The notes under the pieces: model-generated
The model's database searches: none
The model's input: only the letters and a program-made list of their open reading frames with translations
What the model was told of the DNA's origin: nothing
Part shown: piece after piece, positions 1-8,081 of the stretch
Layout: each line of letters starts with the position of its first letter
Position numbering within the stretch: position 1 is the first letter of the stretch
Origin: Brasilonema angustatum HA4187-MV1
GTDB taxonomy: Bacteria; Cyanobacteriota; Cyanobacteriia; Cyanobacteriales; Nostocaceae
NCBI GenBank assembly: GCA_019359695.1
Contig: JAHHGV010000007.1
Span: forward strand, 150,532 to 214,531
Direction: 5' to 3'
Length of the DNA: 64,000 bases
Program-made: the position numbers and the translations under genes

Positions 1-1
1 A

Positions 2-799
2 TTAGTCAATGTTAATTGAAGTAGGCGAACTTCCACCTCCTGTTGTGGCATAAGTTAGAAGCGGTCTACGATATTGGGCGTAAAGGCGATCGCGCCAAGT
101 AAAGAACGGTTGATAAAGTAGGTTATCAGCTAATTCGGGGACTCCCTTCCCTATGATGGTTTCTGGCAAATTCAAATAAACAGCATTAGGAAACTTCAAC
201 AATATCGATAAACCAGCAACAGCAAAGTCGGCTAAAGTTGGTTCATCTCCTACTAAATAGGGACTATCTGCTAACAACAATGTCAGCGCTTCCAAATCTT
301 GTTTTAAGTCGGCGATCGCACTGCGTATTGCATCTGGACTGTAACCTACGCCAAAACCCAAAACTTTCAATAGATCGTTAGGAACTCCTTCTACCAAACT
401 TTTGAGGACATCTGGTGTCGCCCTAGGTAGTAAGGACTTGCGGAAATTCTGGTTTTGACTAATGGCAGAAAACAGTGCTTTGCGACCTTTGATGCCAATT
501 GATTCATCCGCCCATTCTTCCATCATTAAACATAAACCCCGCTTTTTTGGATCAGTAGGTATCAATGGGCGTGCTGGATATTGTGAGTCTAAATACTTAG
601 CTATCTCTGTTGAATCTGCTATATATCTGCTACCATCTTTCAATACCGGTACTTGTCGTTGACCAGTCAGCCGATATAGTTCTACCTGTCCTACTCCTGG
701 TGTCACCTCGATTTTACGGTACTCCAGCCCTTTATAATCAAGGATAAGACGCACTTTCTCTGAGTATTGAGATAGTTCAAACTGATATAATTCCAGCAT
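2..799 (-). CDS. Glutathione S-transferase family protein
   Basis: The 265-aa protein has a GST layout. An N-terminal thioredoxin-like half (about residues 1-80) carries an S-Q-Y-S stretch at residues 10-13 where the glutathione-activating residue sits, a cis-Pro context (RQVPVLKDG) and an A-D-S-T-E-I glutathione-binding turn. An all-helical C-terminal half (about 90-245) follows. GSTs conjugate or reduce substrates with glutathione in the cytoplasm. The substrate cannot be read from the sequence. The gene ends 2 nt from the window edge but is complete, with its stop codon at 2-4. It diverges from the fasciclin gene across a 469-nt gap and has no visible operon partner. Confidence 0.88.
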   Translation of the reverse strand: MLELYQFELSQYSEKVRLILDYKGLEYRKIEVTPGVGQVELYRLTGQRQVPVLKDGSRYIADSTEIAKYLDSQYPARPLIPTDPKKRGLCLMMEEWADESIGIKGRKALFSAISQNQNFRKSLLPRATPDVLKSLVEGVPNDLLKVLGFGVGYSPDAIRSAIADLKQDLEALTLLLADSPYLVGDEPTLADFAVAGLSILLKFPNAVYLNLPETIIGKGVPELADNLLYQPFFTWRDRLYAQYRRPLLTYATTGGGSSPTSINID

Positions 800-1268
800 T
801 TTTTGTTTCCTGTACGTGGTTCACTTAATAAATTTTACAAGTTTATTTTGGTTCGGATAATTTATATTCACGATTTATGCCTGAAAAATTGAATAAAAAT
901 GGATTTCTTTGTAGGGTTCTTTTGCATTCTCAGTTTTTTTGACAGAACTCTGCGGTGAAATTCTGCTCATCTGGATTTTTCTCTACAAAAGTCCATCTGT
1001 TACGCCTTCCATAAGCTGGCATAATGCAACTATGTGATATTATTCCTTTTTCCGAAACATGCGAAGGTAATTCTATCGTCCTTAGCTTCCTTCTTCCTTT
1101 ATACAGACAGCCAATTATACTCATTATGAGGCAAATTGTTCAACAATTTCAGACTAATATATAATTTATTTCTGCTTACAAATCTTGCTTCTTTAGTTAG
1201 ATTTTCTGTGTGGCAAGATGATATAAATCATTATGGTAATGTGTGGAAATGAAAGCCAAACAAAATTT
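800..1268. other. Divergent intergenic region, GST / fasciclin gene
   Basis: AT-rich spacer between two divergent genes, presumably holding both promoters. A 64-codon minus-strand frame (930-1124) lies inside but has no family resemblance or convincing ribosome site. No repeat, RNA or clear promoter box was recognised. Confidence 0.4.
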
Positions 1269-2141
1269 ATGAAGGTTGAAAACAGCAATTTGCTGACCAA
1301 GTTGGCTGGTATAATAGGAGTGACGGGCATCAGTCTTCTTACTGGTCTACCTACTGGAGCAAACGAAGTATTAAATTCTAACCCTGGTATTTTCAAGGAA
1401 GCGTCGTATCACAGCGAGCAACGTCTTTTAGTAAACGCTGAGTATACTCAATTTAGTGAGGCTGGAACAGCAGCAACAAAGTCCGAAAAAACTTCACCAG
1501 CTAAAAACACAACGGTAGCACAGAAACCGAGAGGATTAAACCCTAGGCCGAGTATTTTGCAGGAGTGTCCTTACAACCGCGCTGCTTGTCCTGGTGGATC
1601 TGACACTTCTACACCTCCCGTAACTCCCCCTGGAGGGACACCCACAACACCTGGAGGTGAGATACCCACAACACCACCAGCTACACCCACGACGCCTCCT
1701 AAGGAGCCAGGAGCGGGTACACAAAGTAAAAATATCGTAGCAGTTGCACAGTCCAATGGCTCCCTTACAATGCTAACCAAGGGTTTGAAAGCAGCTGGAT
1801 TAGCAGAAATCTTGCAAGGCAAAGGTCCTTTCACAGTCTTCGCACCCACTGATGCAGCATTTGCCAAATTGCCACAAGACGCTGTACAAGATTTATTCAA
1901 GCCAGAAAATAAAGAAGTCCTGAGGAAGATTTTGCAATATCATGTGGTGCAAGGTTCGGTAACGTCCAAGGATTTGAAATCTGGTGAGGTCAAAAGTAGT
2001 GAGGGTGGTGCGATTAACGTCAAAGTAGATCCAAAAACTGGTGTAACAGTCAATGATGCCAAGGTGGTTCAGCCTGACATCAAAGCTAGTAACGGCGTTA
2101 TTCATGTTATTGATAACGTGATTTTACCTCCTGACTTGTAA
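1269..2141 (+). CDS. Secreted fasciclin (FAS1) domain protein
   Basis: From ATG 1269 the protein is 290 aa: a positively charged start, a hydrophobic signal-like segment (about residues 8-25), a long Pro/Thr/Gly-rich linker (about 85-155) and one C-terminal FAS1 domain. The domain shows both hallmark motifs, H1 (FTVFAPTDAAF) and H2 (NGVIHVIDNVILP). FAS1 domains mediate adhesion or matrix attachment outside the cytoplasm, so a role at the outer surface or in the sheath is inferred. An upstream in-frame start at 1233 would add 12 residues ahead of the charged n-region, so 1269 is preferred. The gene is monocistronic and ends at a strong terminator. Confidence 0.85.
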   Translation: MKVENSNLLTKLAGIIGVTGISLLTGLPTGANEVLNSNPGIFKEASYHSEQRLLVNAEYTQFSEAGTAATKSEKTSPAKNTTVAQKPRGLNPRPSILQECPYNRAACPGGSDTSTPPVTPPGGTPTTPGGEIPTTPPATPTTPPKEPGAGTQSKNIVAVAQSNGSLTMLTKGLKAAGLAEILQGKGPFTVFAPTDAAFAKLPQDAVQDLFKPENKEVLRKILQYHVVQGSVTSKDLKSGEVKSSEGGAINVKVDPKTGVTVNDAKVVQPDIKASNGVIHVIDNVILPPDL

Positions 2142-2195
2142 GTTGTTGGCACAGGTGCATTGTGTGACAAAACTAGGTTGAAATAATATTTGACA

Positions 2196-2231
2196 AAAAA
2201 CCCGTTTTAATGATTATTTGGACGGGTTTTT
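2196..2231 (+). terminator. Rho-independent terminator after the fasciclin gene
   Basis: A-rich stem AAAAACCCGT pairs with ACGGGTTTTT across a 16-nt loop, followed by further T residues. It sits 55 nt after the fasciclin stop codon. Confidence 0.8.
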
Positions 2232-2243
2232 TCGTATTGGTAA

Positions 2244-2631
2244 ACCTGTTATTTTCATGATTATCCGGACGAATACTTGTATCGCCATCCTGCAATGCTT
2301 GATGCCAAGCTTGTTTGTGAAGTATTGGAGGAAATTAGAGAACGGGCAGCGGTATTAATTGTTAGCGATGTAGGGGCAGCACGGGGGAATTTTGACCAAG
2401 AACGGGTTGATAATACAAAGACGTGGATTGTAGGAATTACAGCAGTCGGTGCGTTATTTCGCTTGGCTTAACCCGATGCCGAGTGAATGCTGGCGACAAA
2501 CGACTGCTGGGGAAATTCCCCGTTTTGTACCGATGTTTGAGATGAGTCTGCAGGGGATGAATGCGGCGATTAGTGTGTTGCGAGGTCGATATATTGTAGT
2601 AAAAGAGTTGGATGAATATTTATGCTATTAG
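2244..2631 (+). pseudogene. Frameshifted remnant of a VWA / CoxE-like protein
   Basis: Two overlapping frames together read as the C-terminal part of the cyanobacterial VWA-containing CoxE-like family. The first frame holds VLIVSDVGAARGNFDQERV. The second holds SVRYFAWLNPMPSECW, TTAGEIPRFVPMFEMS and LRGRYIVVKELDEY. Removing one G from the GG at about 2433-2434 restores a continuous W-I-V-E-L-Q-Q-S-V-R-Y-F-A-W-L-N-P reading. The frame opens after a stop at 2241-2243, so the N-terminal two thirds, including the usual DxSxS metal site, is absent. The relic begins just after the fasciclin terminator and overlaps the start of the Uma2 gene by 10 nt. It is probably not functional. Confidence 0.75.
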
Positions 2632-3260
2632 AGTTCAGACAATTGAGGATTAAACCGGGACAGCAACTGCTACTTGAGGACGTTAGCTGGCAGCAATTTG
2701 AAAAAATTTTGGCGGAATTGGGAGAAAATCGTGCTGCCAGACTTTCCTATAGTCATGGATTTTTAGAAATTATGGTTCCTTTGCCCGAACATGAAAAAGC
2801 CAAAGAAATTATTGGCGATCTGGTAAAAATTTTATTGAATGAACGAAGTATCAATTACGATGCTTTAGGTTCAACAACCTTAAGAAGTGAAAAAATGACT
2901 CAGGGAGTAGAACCAGATGCCTGTTTTTACATTCAAAATCAAGCTGCAATTCTTGGTAAAAATCGCATAAATTTAAGTGTAGATCCACCACCAGATTTAG
3001 CCATAGAAATTGATTTGACTTCCCGCACGCAGTTGGACAATTACCAAATTTTGGGAGTGCCAGAACTTTGGCGATATGGAAAACAAGGGTTACAAATTAA
3101 TGTCTTGCAAAATGGAAAGTATGTAGAGTCGAATTTTAGTTCTACATTTCCAGATATTCCGATAATTGAGTTAGTAAATCAATACGTCCAGCAGAGTCAA
3201 GTTGTTGGTAGCAGCCAAGCAATTCAAGCTTTTAGAAATTGGGTGCGGGATAATATTTAA
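2622..3260 (+). CDS. Uma2 family (DUF820) putative endonuclease
   Basis: The 212-aa protein matches the Uma2/DUF820 family, restriction-endonuclease-fold proteins abundant in cyanobacteria. The core is recognisable from GVEPDACFYI (about residue 91), the DLAIEIDLTSR strand (about 125) with its acidic residues, and ILGVPELWRYG. Their biological role is not established; a nuclease function linked to mobile DNA is commonly proposed. The start overlaps the upstream VWA relic by 10 nt. The C-terminus has a short family-atypical extension ending in FRNWVRDNI. Confidence 0.85.
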   Translation: MLLEFRQLRIKPGQQLLLEDVSWQQFEKILAELGENRAARLSYSHGFLEIMVPLPEHEKAKEIIGDLVKILLNERSINYDALGSTTLRSEKMTQGVEPDACFYIQNQAAILGKNRINLSVDPPPDLAIEIDLTSRTQLDNYQILGVPELWRYGKQGLQINVLQNGKYVESNFSSTFPDIPIIELVNQYVQQSQVVGSSQAIQAFRNWVRDNI

Positions 3261-3440
3261 TTTTGGCTTTAATTTAGGACGGGAGTCAATCGTAGACTTT
3301 CTCTCGTCCCCATGCTGAGTATGGCAACGCCCATCAAGAGGCTCTGTGCTCTGCCTCACAGTATTCATTCCCAGCCGGAGTCTGGGAACAAGAAATCAAG
3401 TAAAATCAAAACTTACGCCACCAACGCAGCATCAATTAGT

Positions 3441-4259
3441 GTGAAAACAGACACCATATTCTACCGCCTATTCCAAAGCTTCCCTAGCATCTTTTTTGAA
3501 CTCATCAACCAACCTCCTGAAACCGCCGACACCTACCAATTCTCATCCGTCGAAGTCAAACAACTCGCTTTCCGCATCGATGGCGTATTTCTCCCCAAAA
3601 GCAATCCATCATCCCCCATCTACTTCGTCGAAGTTCAATTTCAACCCGATAAAAAATTCTACTCTCGCCTTTTTACGGAAATCTTTCTTTACCTGGATAG
3701 AAGCGAACTTACCAACAACTGGCGCGGGGCTGTGGTTTATCCAAGCCGCAGTATTGATGTGGGAGAAACAGAACGCTATATTGAATTACTCACATCTGGG
3801 CGAGTCAGCCGCATCTATCTTGATGAATTAGACTCCGCAGCAGAACAGTCGATTGGTATTGGTACAGTTAAACTGGTTATAGAGCCACAGTCAGGCGCAG
3901 CTACCAAAGCCAGGGAGTTAATTAACCTTGCTAAACAACAAATAGCTGATGAAATTACCCAACGGGAATTTCTCGAATTGATAGAAACGATTATTGTCTA
4001 TAAATTCCCTTTGAAAAGTCGGGAGGAGATAGAGCAAATGTTGGGATTAAGCGAGTTGAAGCAAACTAAAGTTTATCAAGAAGGTAAGCAAGAAGGTAAA
4101 GCAGAAGGAAAACTAGAAGGCAAATTGGAAGCCATTCCTTTTATGTTGAGTTTAGGTGCAACTGTAGAACAAATAGCAGAGGCGTTAGGGTTGGATGTTA
4201 AGTTAGTTGGGTTGGTTGCTGCTAAAGCTAATCCTAACCAGGAACAAAGCGGCGAATAG
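3441..4259 (+). CDS. Rpn family (DUF2887) recombination-promoting nuclease / putative transposase
   Basis: From GTG 3441 the protein is 272 aa and begins VKTDTIFYRLFQSFPSIFFE, the usual first residues of this family. The open frame extends upstream to 3312, but those 43 codons run through a dispersed repeat (CCCAGCC-GAG-CTGGGAAC type) and look non-coding. A PD-(D/E)XK-type nuclease core is visible as RIDGVF followed by YFVEVQFQ, about residues 45-70. A charged EGKxEGK stretch precedes a C-terminal helix-turn-helix-like segment (GATVEQIAEALGLDV). Rpn proteins are linked to RecA-independent recombination. The last 269 nt are duplicated immediately downstream. Confidence 0.8.
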   Translation: MKTDTIFYRLFQSFPSIFFELINQPPETADTYQFSSVEVKQLAFRIDGVFLPKSNPSSPIYFVEVQFQPDKKFYSRLFTEIFLYLDRSELTNNWRGAVVYPSRSIDVGETERYIELLTSGRVSRIYLDELDSAAEQSIGIGTVKLVIEPQSGAATKARELINLAKQQIADEITQREFLELIETIIVYKFPLKSREEIEQMLGLSELKQTKVYQEGKQEGKAEGKLEGKLEAIPFMLSLGATVEQIAEALGLDVKLVGLVAAKANPNQEQSGE

Positions 4260-4567
4260 AACAAGTTGAGTCGATAGGGACTTTTATGTCTATAAATTCC
4301 CTTTGAAAAGTCGGGAGGAGATAGAGCAAATGTTGGGATTAAGCGAGTTAAAGCAAACTAAAGTTTATCAAGAAGCTAAGCAAGAAGGTAAGCAAGAGGG
4401 TAAAGCAGAAGGAAAACTAGAGGGCAAATTGGAAGCCATTCCTTTTATGTTGAGTTTAGGTGCAACTGTAGAACAAATAGCTGATGCGTTAAAGTTGGAT
4501 GTTGAGTTAGTTAGGTTGGTTGCTGCTAAAGCTAAACCAAACCAAGAACAAAGCGGCGAATAGAACA
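3995..4567 (+). repeat. Tandem partial duplication of the rpn 3' end
   Basis: Copy 1 spans 3995-4263 and copy 2 spans 4287-4567, separated by 23 nt. Both begin TGTCTATAAATTCCC and end GGCGAATAGAACA. Copy 2 is 12 nt longer because it has one extra four-residue QEGK-type unit. Other differences are scattered substitutions. Confidence 0.9.
4303..4563 (+). pseudogene. Duplicated C-terminal fragment of the Rpn-type protein
   Basis: An 86-codon frame starting at TTG reproduces the last 80 or so residues of the preceding Rpn protein: LKSREEIEQMLGLSELKQTK, the EGK repeats, and GATVEQIADALKLDV. It lacks the nuclease core, and no convincing ribosome site precedes it. It is either a 3' duplication or the surviving end of a second tandem rpn paralog. 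A translated regulatory fragment cannot be excluded, because some Rpn genes make a short C-terminal product from an internal start. Confidence 0.7.
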
Positions 4568-4574
4568 CTCTCTC

Positions 4575-6200
4575 CTACTTACGGGTATAGCGATGCTTCA
4601 CTCCAACGGGGAAATATTCTGGATCGCCTGTGGGAGCTAGTGCAACTCGCGGCATTTGGTATTCTGGAGGAACGTAGTTAGCAAATTCGCTATTGAGGCG
4701 CTGGAGTTGGGTGAGAATGGAAGATGCGATCGCCTCTTTTTTCTCTTCACTTTCCTCCATTCTCGGTGCTAACTCCACAACTACCGATAAAAACCGGTTC
4801 TTGTCCGCATCTTCTTGCACTTGCAACACGAATTTACCTGTCACCCATTCTCTAATAACAGGTTGCTCTAATCCCACCGTCACATTTTCTGGATAAATAT
4901 TCGCTCCAAAGTAAGAAACTGTAAAATTAGAGCGTCCGAAAATATACACAAATGGTAGCGCACGAACGCCTCTTCCACCCATCTGTTGTATTTCCGCTAC
5001 TGGATTAAAGCCCCATTTTGCTAAAAACTGGAGCATGGCATCATAACTGATTATCCCTCCAGTATCCAAGATGTTGTAACGCACTAGGGGAATGCCATTA
5101 TTTCCAGAAAATATTAACGTGCCGTTTATAACTTCAAAAAAGCGGCTTATGGGATCATATTGTACCAGTGTGGGTAAACGAGATTCTCCAAACAAGGCAC
5201 GCGCTGCTTCTGGATTTTGTGCTAAGAAACGACGAATGCAAATACTCAAAGGTGTTTCGTTACCCAATACACCTGCATCTGCTGTTCCATAAAGCGAGAC
5301 TGAGTCGTAGCAGCAATGTTGGGAACCAACTCTTTGCGCAACTAAACTCCGCCATTCCTCGCTGAATACTTCTCCCGCCATCACCAATTTTATCTGATAT
5401 CGCTGCCATTCAATTCCACGGGCAATTCCAGTATCAATAATATCTTTAAGAAATGGTGGATATCCTAATAAGACAACTTGCTCAAAAGCCGAACCGAGTT
5501 CTTGAAGAACTCGAAATATTTCTTCTTTATTATTACCAGGAGTTACCAAAGTAATAGGATAACCTTTGCTGGCAAGATAGCGGCAGCAATTGGTTGTGTA
5601 CATTCCGCCAACCCAGCTTCCTAAAGTGAAACAAATCACAGCTAGAGTTCGTCTAGTATCTGCATGAAAACTATCATGAAATACCTGCTCAAAACGGGTA
5701 GCAATTTGCATTTCATCTGCAAAAAAACGAGGCCAAAATGTCGGTTTTCCTGTGGAACCAGAAGAAACAGCTATCATGTCGCATGTTTCTAGCTGTCCGT
5801 TGCGGCATAATTCAGATAGAGGATAACGTTGCAGGTAATTTTCTTTTACGAGTTGCGGTAATCTTTGGAAATCTTCTAAGGTTTGGTATTCATCTGGATT
5901 AACCGCATGATTTGCTAAAAAATTTTTGTAAGCAGGTACACTAGCAGCCATATCATGAAATAACGCCAAAGCCGCTGCTGAAGTATCAGTATTTATATGC
6001 TGTTGTAGGAGTGTGTCTAAGGGAGTCTGTAAGAAATCTGTAAAGGCTTTAATTGCCCGCTGGCGTTGTGCTTGCGAATTCATGGCGTTAATTTGTGTAA
6101 AAATTTTCGATTGTTCATCCCACCAAGTAAAACTCAGACCACTGCTGCCTAATGTCAGTATTTTAACCTTTGTTGCATTCTTTCTCATTCTCGTGAGCAA
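4575..6200 (-). CDS. PaaK-like (phenylacetate-CoA ligase family) adenylate-forming enzyme
   Basis: The 541-aa protein belongs to the ANL superfamily in its PaaK-like branch. The AMP-binding P-loop SSGSTGKPTFWPR (about residue 147) is intact. LYGTADAG follows, and a C-terminal domain contains GRSNFTVSYFGANIYPENV, the hinge/GANIYP motif typical of PaaK. Such enzymes activate a carboxylate as the acyl-AMP, often passing it to CoA. The substrate is unknown and no aromatic-catabolism genes are nearby. The first 39 residues before the Met at 6083 are atypical, so translation may start there. The gene converges with the rpn fragment (11-nt gap) and diverges from the kinase. Confidence 0.75.
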   Translation of the reverse strand: MLTRMRKNATKVKILTLGSSGLSFTWWDEQSKIFTQINAMNSQAQRQRAIKAFTDFLQTPLDTLLQQHINTDTSAAALALFHDMAASVPAYKNFLANHAVNPDEYQTLEDFQRLPQLVKENYLQRYPLSELCRNGQLETCDMIAVSSGSTGKPTFWPRFFADEMQIATRFEQVFHDSFHADTRRTLAVICFTLGSWVGGMYTTNCCRYLASKGYPITLVTPGNNKEEIFRVLQELGSAFEQVVLLGYPPFLKDIIDTGIARGIEWQRYQIKLVMAGEVFSEEWRSLVAQRVGSQHCCYDSVSLYGTADAGVLGNETPLSICIRRFLAQNPEAARALFGESRLPTLVQYDPISRFFEVINGTLIFSGNNGIPLVRYNILDTGGIISYDAMLQFLAKWGFNPVAEIQQMGGRGVRALPFVYIFGRSNFTVSYFGANIYPENVTVGLEQPVIREWVTGKFVLQVQEDADKNRFLSVVVELAPRMEESEEKKEAIASSILTQLQRLNSEFANYVPPEYQMPRVALAPTGDPEYFPVGVKHRYTRK

Positions 6201-6291
6201 AGGAGTGCAAAATATATAGAGAGAGTATGCGTAATTGTGGCTTTCTGTCTTGTAGCAACTTATAAAAACCTTCTATTCATCCTTCAGCATC

Positions 6292-8001
6292 ATGGATGTT
6301 TATTGCAGCAAACAACACGTAAACAATGAGACTAACCGCTTTTGCACTCAGTGCGGGGAGCCGTTACCTCTGGCGGTAGGGCAAGTTGTCGATAACCGCT
6401 ATCGAATTGTACGTCATTTGGGACAGGGTGGCTTTGGACGCACTTATTTGGCTGAAGATTTAAAAGAATCTCAACAAAAGTGCGTGCTGAAGGAGTTTGC
6501 ACCCCAAGTTGAAGAACAGGATTTAGAAAAAGCGAAAGAACTGTTTGAACGAGAAGCGAGTGTACTCAAAAATCTACACCACCCACAAATTCCACGTTTC
6601 CACGCCTCGCTACAAGTGCAGTTGAGCAACAAAGATTTTTTCTTTTTGGTGCAAGACTATGTAGAGGGTGACAACTACTGGGATTTGCTAGAAAGCCGCA
6701 CAGATCAGGGACAAACCTTTAGTGAGCAGGAAGTTGTCAAACTGCTGCAACAAATGTTGCCTATTCTGTCTTACATTCACTCTGTGAATGTTGTTCACCG
6801 TGATCTTTCTCCGGATAATATCATTTTGCGGCATAGTGATCAATTACCCGTGCTGATTGACTTTGGTGGAGTGAAGCAATTACCAGCTTCTAAGGGTTTT
6901 TGGTTTACGCAACTCGGTGGAATTCGGACTATCTTGGGTAAGAAGGGCTACGCACCAGAGGAGCAATTACGTCAGGGAAAAGCATTTCCCAGTAGCGATT
7001 TGTACTCTTTAGCTGTGACAGCGCTTGTGTTATTAACTGGTCAAGAACCACAAAAACTGTATGATTCTTATCAAGGGAATTGGCGTTGGGGAGAACAAAT
7101 AAAAGTCAGCCCCAAAATAGAAGCTGTTTTGAAAAAAATGGTGTCTTATAAACCAAGTGAACGCTACCAAAAAGCTGACGATGTTCTCAAAGATTTACAG
7201 TTTTACAAGGGCGCTACCAAACCTATAAATACTCAAATGACTAAGCTGAAGACGATGATTGTTGCTCCTGGCGGCAAACGTGTCAAAACTCTTGTTGGTA
7301 AGTTCCGTAACAAAACTCAAATGGCTGCTCAGGCGTTACCTCTGCCTGTTTGGCTTCGTCCTTTTGCTGTCAGTCTGATCACCACAAGTGTGATTGTTTT
7401 GACACTAGCAGGGACTTGGGCAGTTGTCAATGCAGTTTTTCACGCTGTAACATCTATTTCTCTACCAACAATATCATTACCTACAATTCCAAAAGGTTCA
7501 AAAGGTTCAAATCCTCCGGAAAAACCAACTACTAGCAACCAAGAAAATCGCGGGAACCAAATTATCCGTCGCCGTCAGGAGCTAGAAATACCAGAAGTCT
7601 TTTTTACAAAAATGGTAGATAGAAAATTTTATACTAAAAATCCTGATGCAAAAGGACGTACTCTCACGGGGAACTCAGAAGATACTGCTTTACGAAACGA
7701 ATGGTTTGCGATCGCACAAGATGTGTTAAATCAATTAGATCAAGCGAATCTCAGCAGATCAGCGCGTCGGAAACTGGGAAGCTACAGTGCGCGAGATTAC
7801 GATAATTGGAGACAACAAGCACAAGCAGGACAACTGGGTAACTATACCATTGACCAACTCAACAAAGACACAAACAAAAAATTTGACCGATTGTTTCCGG
7901 GAGAGCGACGCAATAATGAGAAACTTGATAAACAGACACTTGGTCAAATATGGTATGCACTTGCTGCTGACCAAGTGAGTAAAGTAGAATCTGCAAATTA
8001 A
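6292..8001 (+). CDS. Zinc-ribbon Ser/Thr protein kinase with extracytoplasmic module (copy 1)
   Basis: 569 aa. A short Cys/His zinc-ribbon-like start (C5, H9, C18, C21) precedes a Hanks-type kinase domain (about 37-300). It has the glycine loop [13 protein letters not shown], the Lys in CVLKEF, the catalytic loop HRDLSPDN, the metal site IDFGG and APEEQ. HRDLSPDN in place of HRDLKPEN is common in this cyanobacterial group. One membrane segment follows (about 355-378), then an unnamed C-terminal domain containing RRRQELEIPEVFF, LRNEWFAIAQDVL and ARRKLGSY that probably faces the periplasm. The next gene encodes the same layout. It is likely a membrane receptor kinase; ligand and targets are unknown. 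Confidence 0.9.
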   Translation: MDVYCSKQHVNNETNRFCTQCGEPLPLAVGQVVDNRYRIVRHLGQGGFGRTYLAEDLKESQQKCVLKEFAPQVEEQDLEKAKELFEREASVLKNLHHPQIPRFHASLQVQLSNKDFFFLVQDYVEGDNYWDLLESRTDQGQTFSEQEVVKLLQQMLPILSYIHSVNVVHRDLSPDNIILRHSDQLPVLIDFGGVKQLPASKGFWFTQLGGIRTILGKKGYAPEEQLRQGKAFPSSDLYSLAVTALVLLTGQEPQKLYDSYQGNWRWGEQIKVSPKIEAVLKKMVSYKPSERYQKADDVLKDLQFYKGATKPINTQMTKLKTMIVAPGGKRVKTLVGKFRNKTQMAAQALPLPVWLRPFAVSLITTSVIVLTLAGTWAVVNAVFHAVTSISLPTISLPTIPKGSKGSNPPEKPTTSNQENRGNQIIRRRQELEIPEVFFTKMVDRKFYTKNPDAKGRTLTGNSEDTALRNEWFAIAQDVLNQLDQANLSRSARRKLGSYSARDYDNWRQQAQAGQLGNYTIDQLNKDTNKKFDRLFPGERRNNEKLDKQTLGQIWYALAADQVSKVESAN

Positions 8002-8003
8002 CG

Positions 8004-8077
8004 TAAAAGTCAAAAGTCAAAAGTTAAAAGTCAAAAGTACCTGACTAATGACTAATGACTAATGACTAATGACTAAT
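8004..8077 (+). repeat. STRR: (AAAAGTC)n followed by (TGACTAA)n
   Basis: The whole gap between the two kinase genes is made of two heptanucleotide arrays: about five AAAAGTC-type units (8004-8038), then five TGACTAA units (8042-8077). They end 4 nt before the second kinase start codon. Confidence 0.9.
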
Positions 8078-8081
8078 AACT

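Noticed and set aside
930..1124. 64-codon minus-strand frame between GST and fasciclin genes
   Set aside because: No ribosome site and no recognisable features; probably fortuitous.
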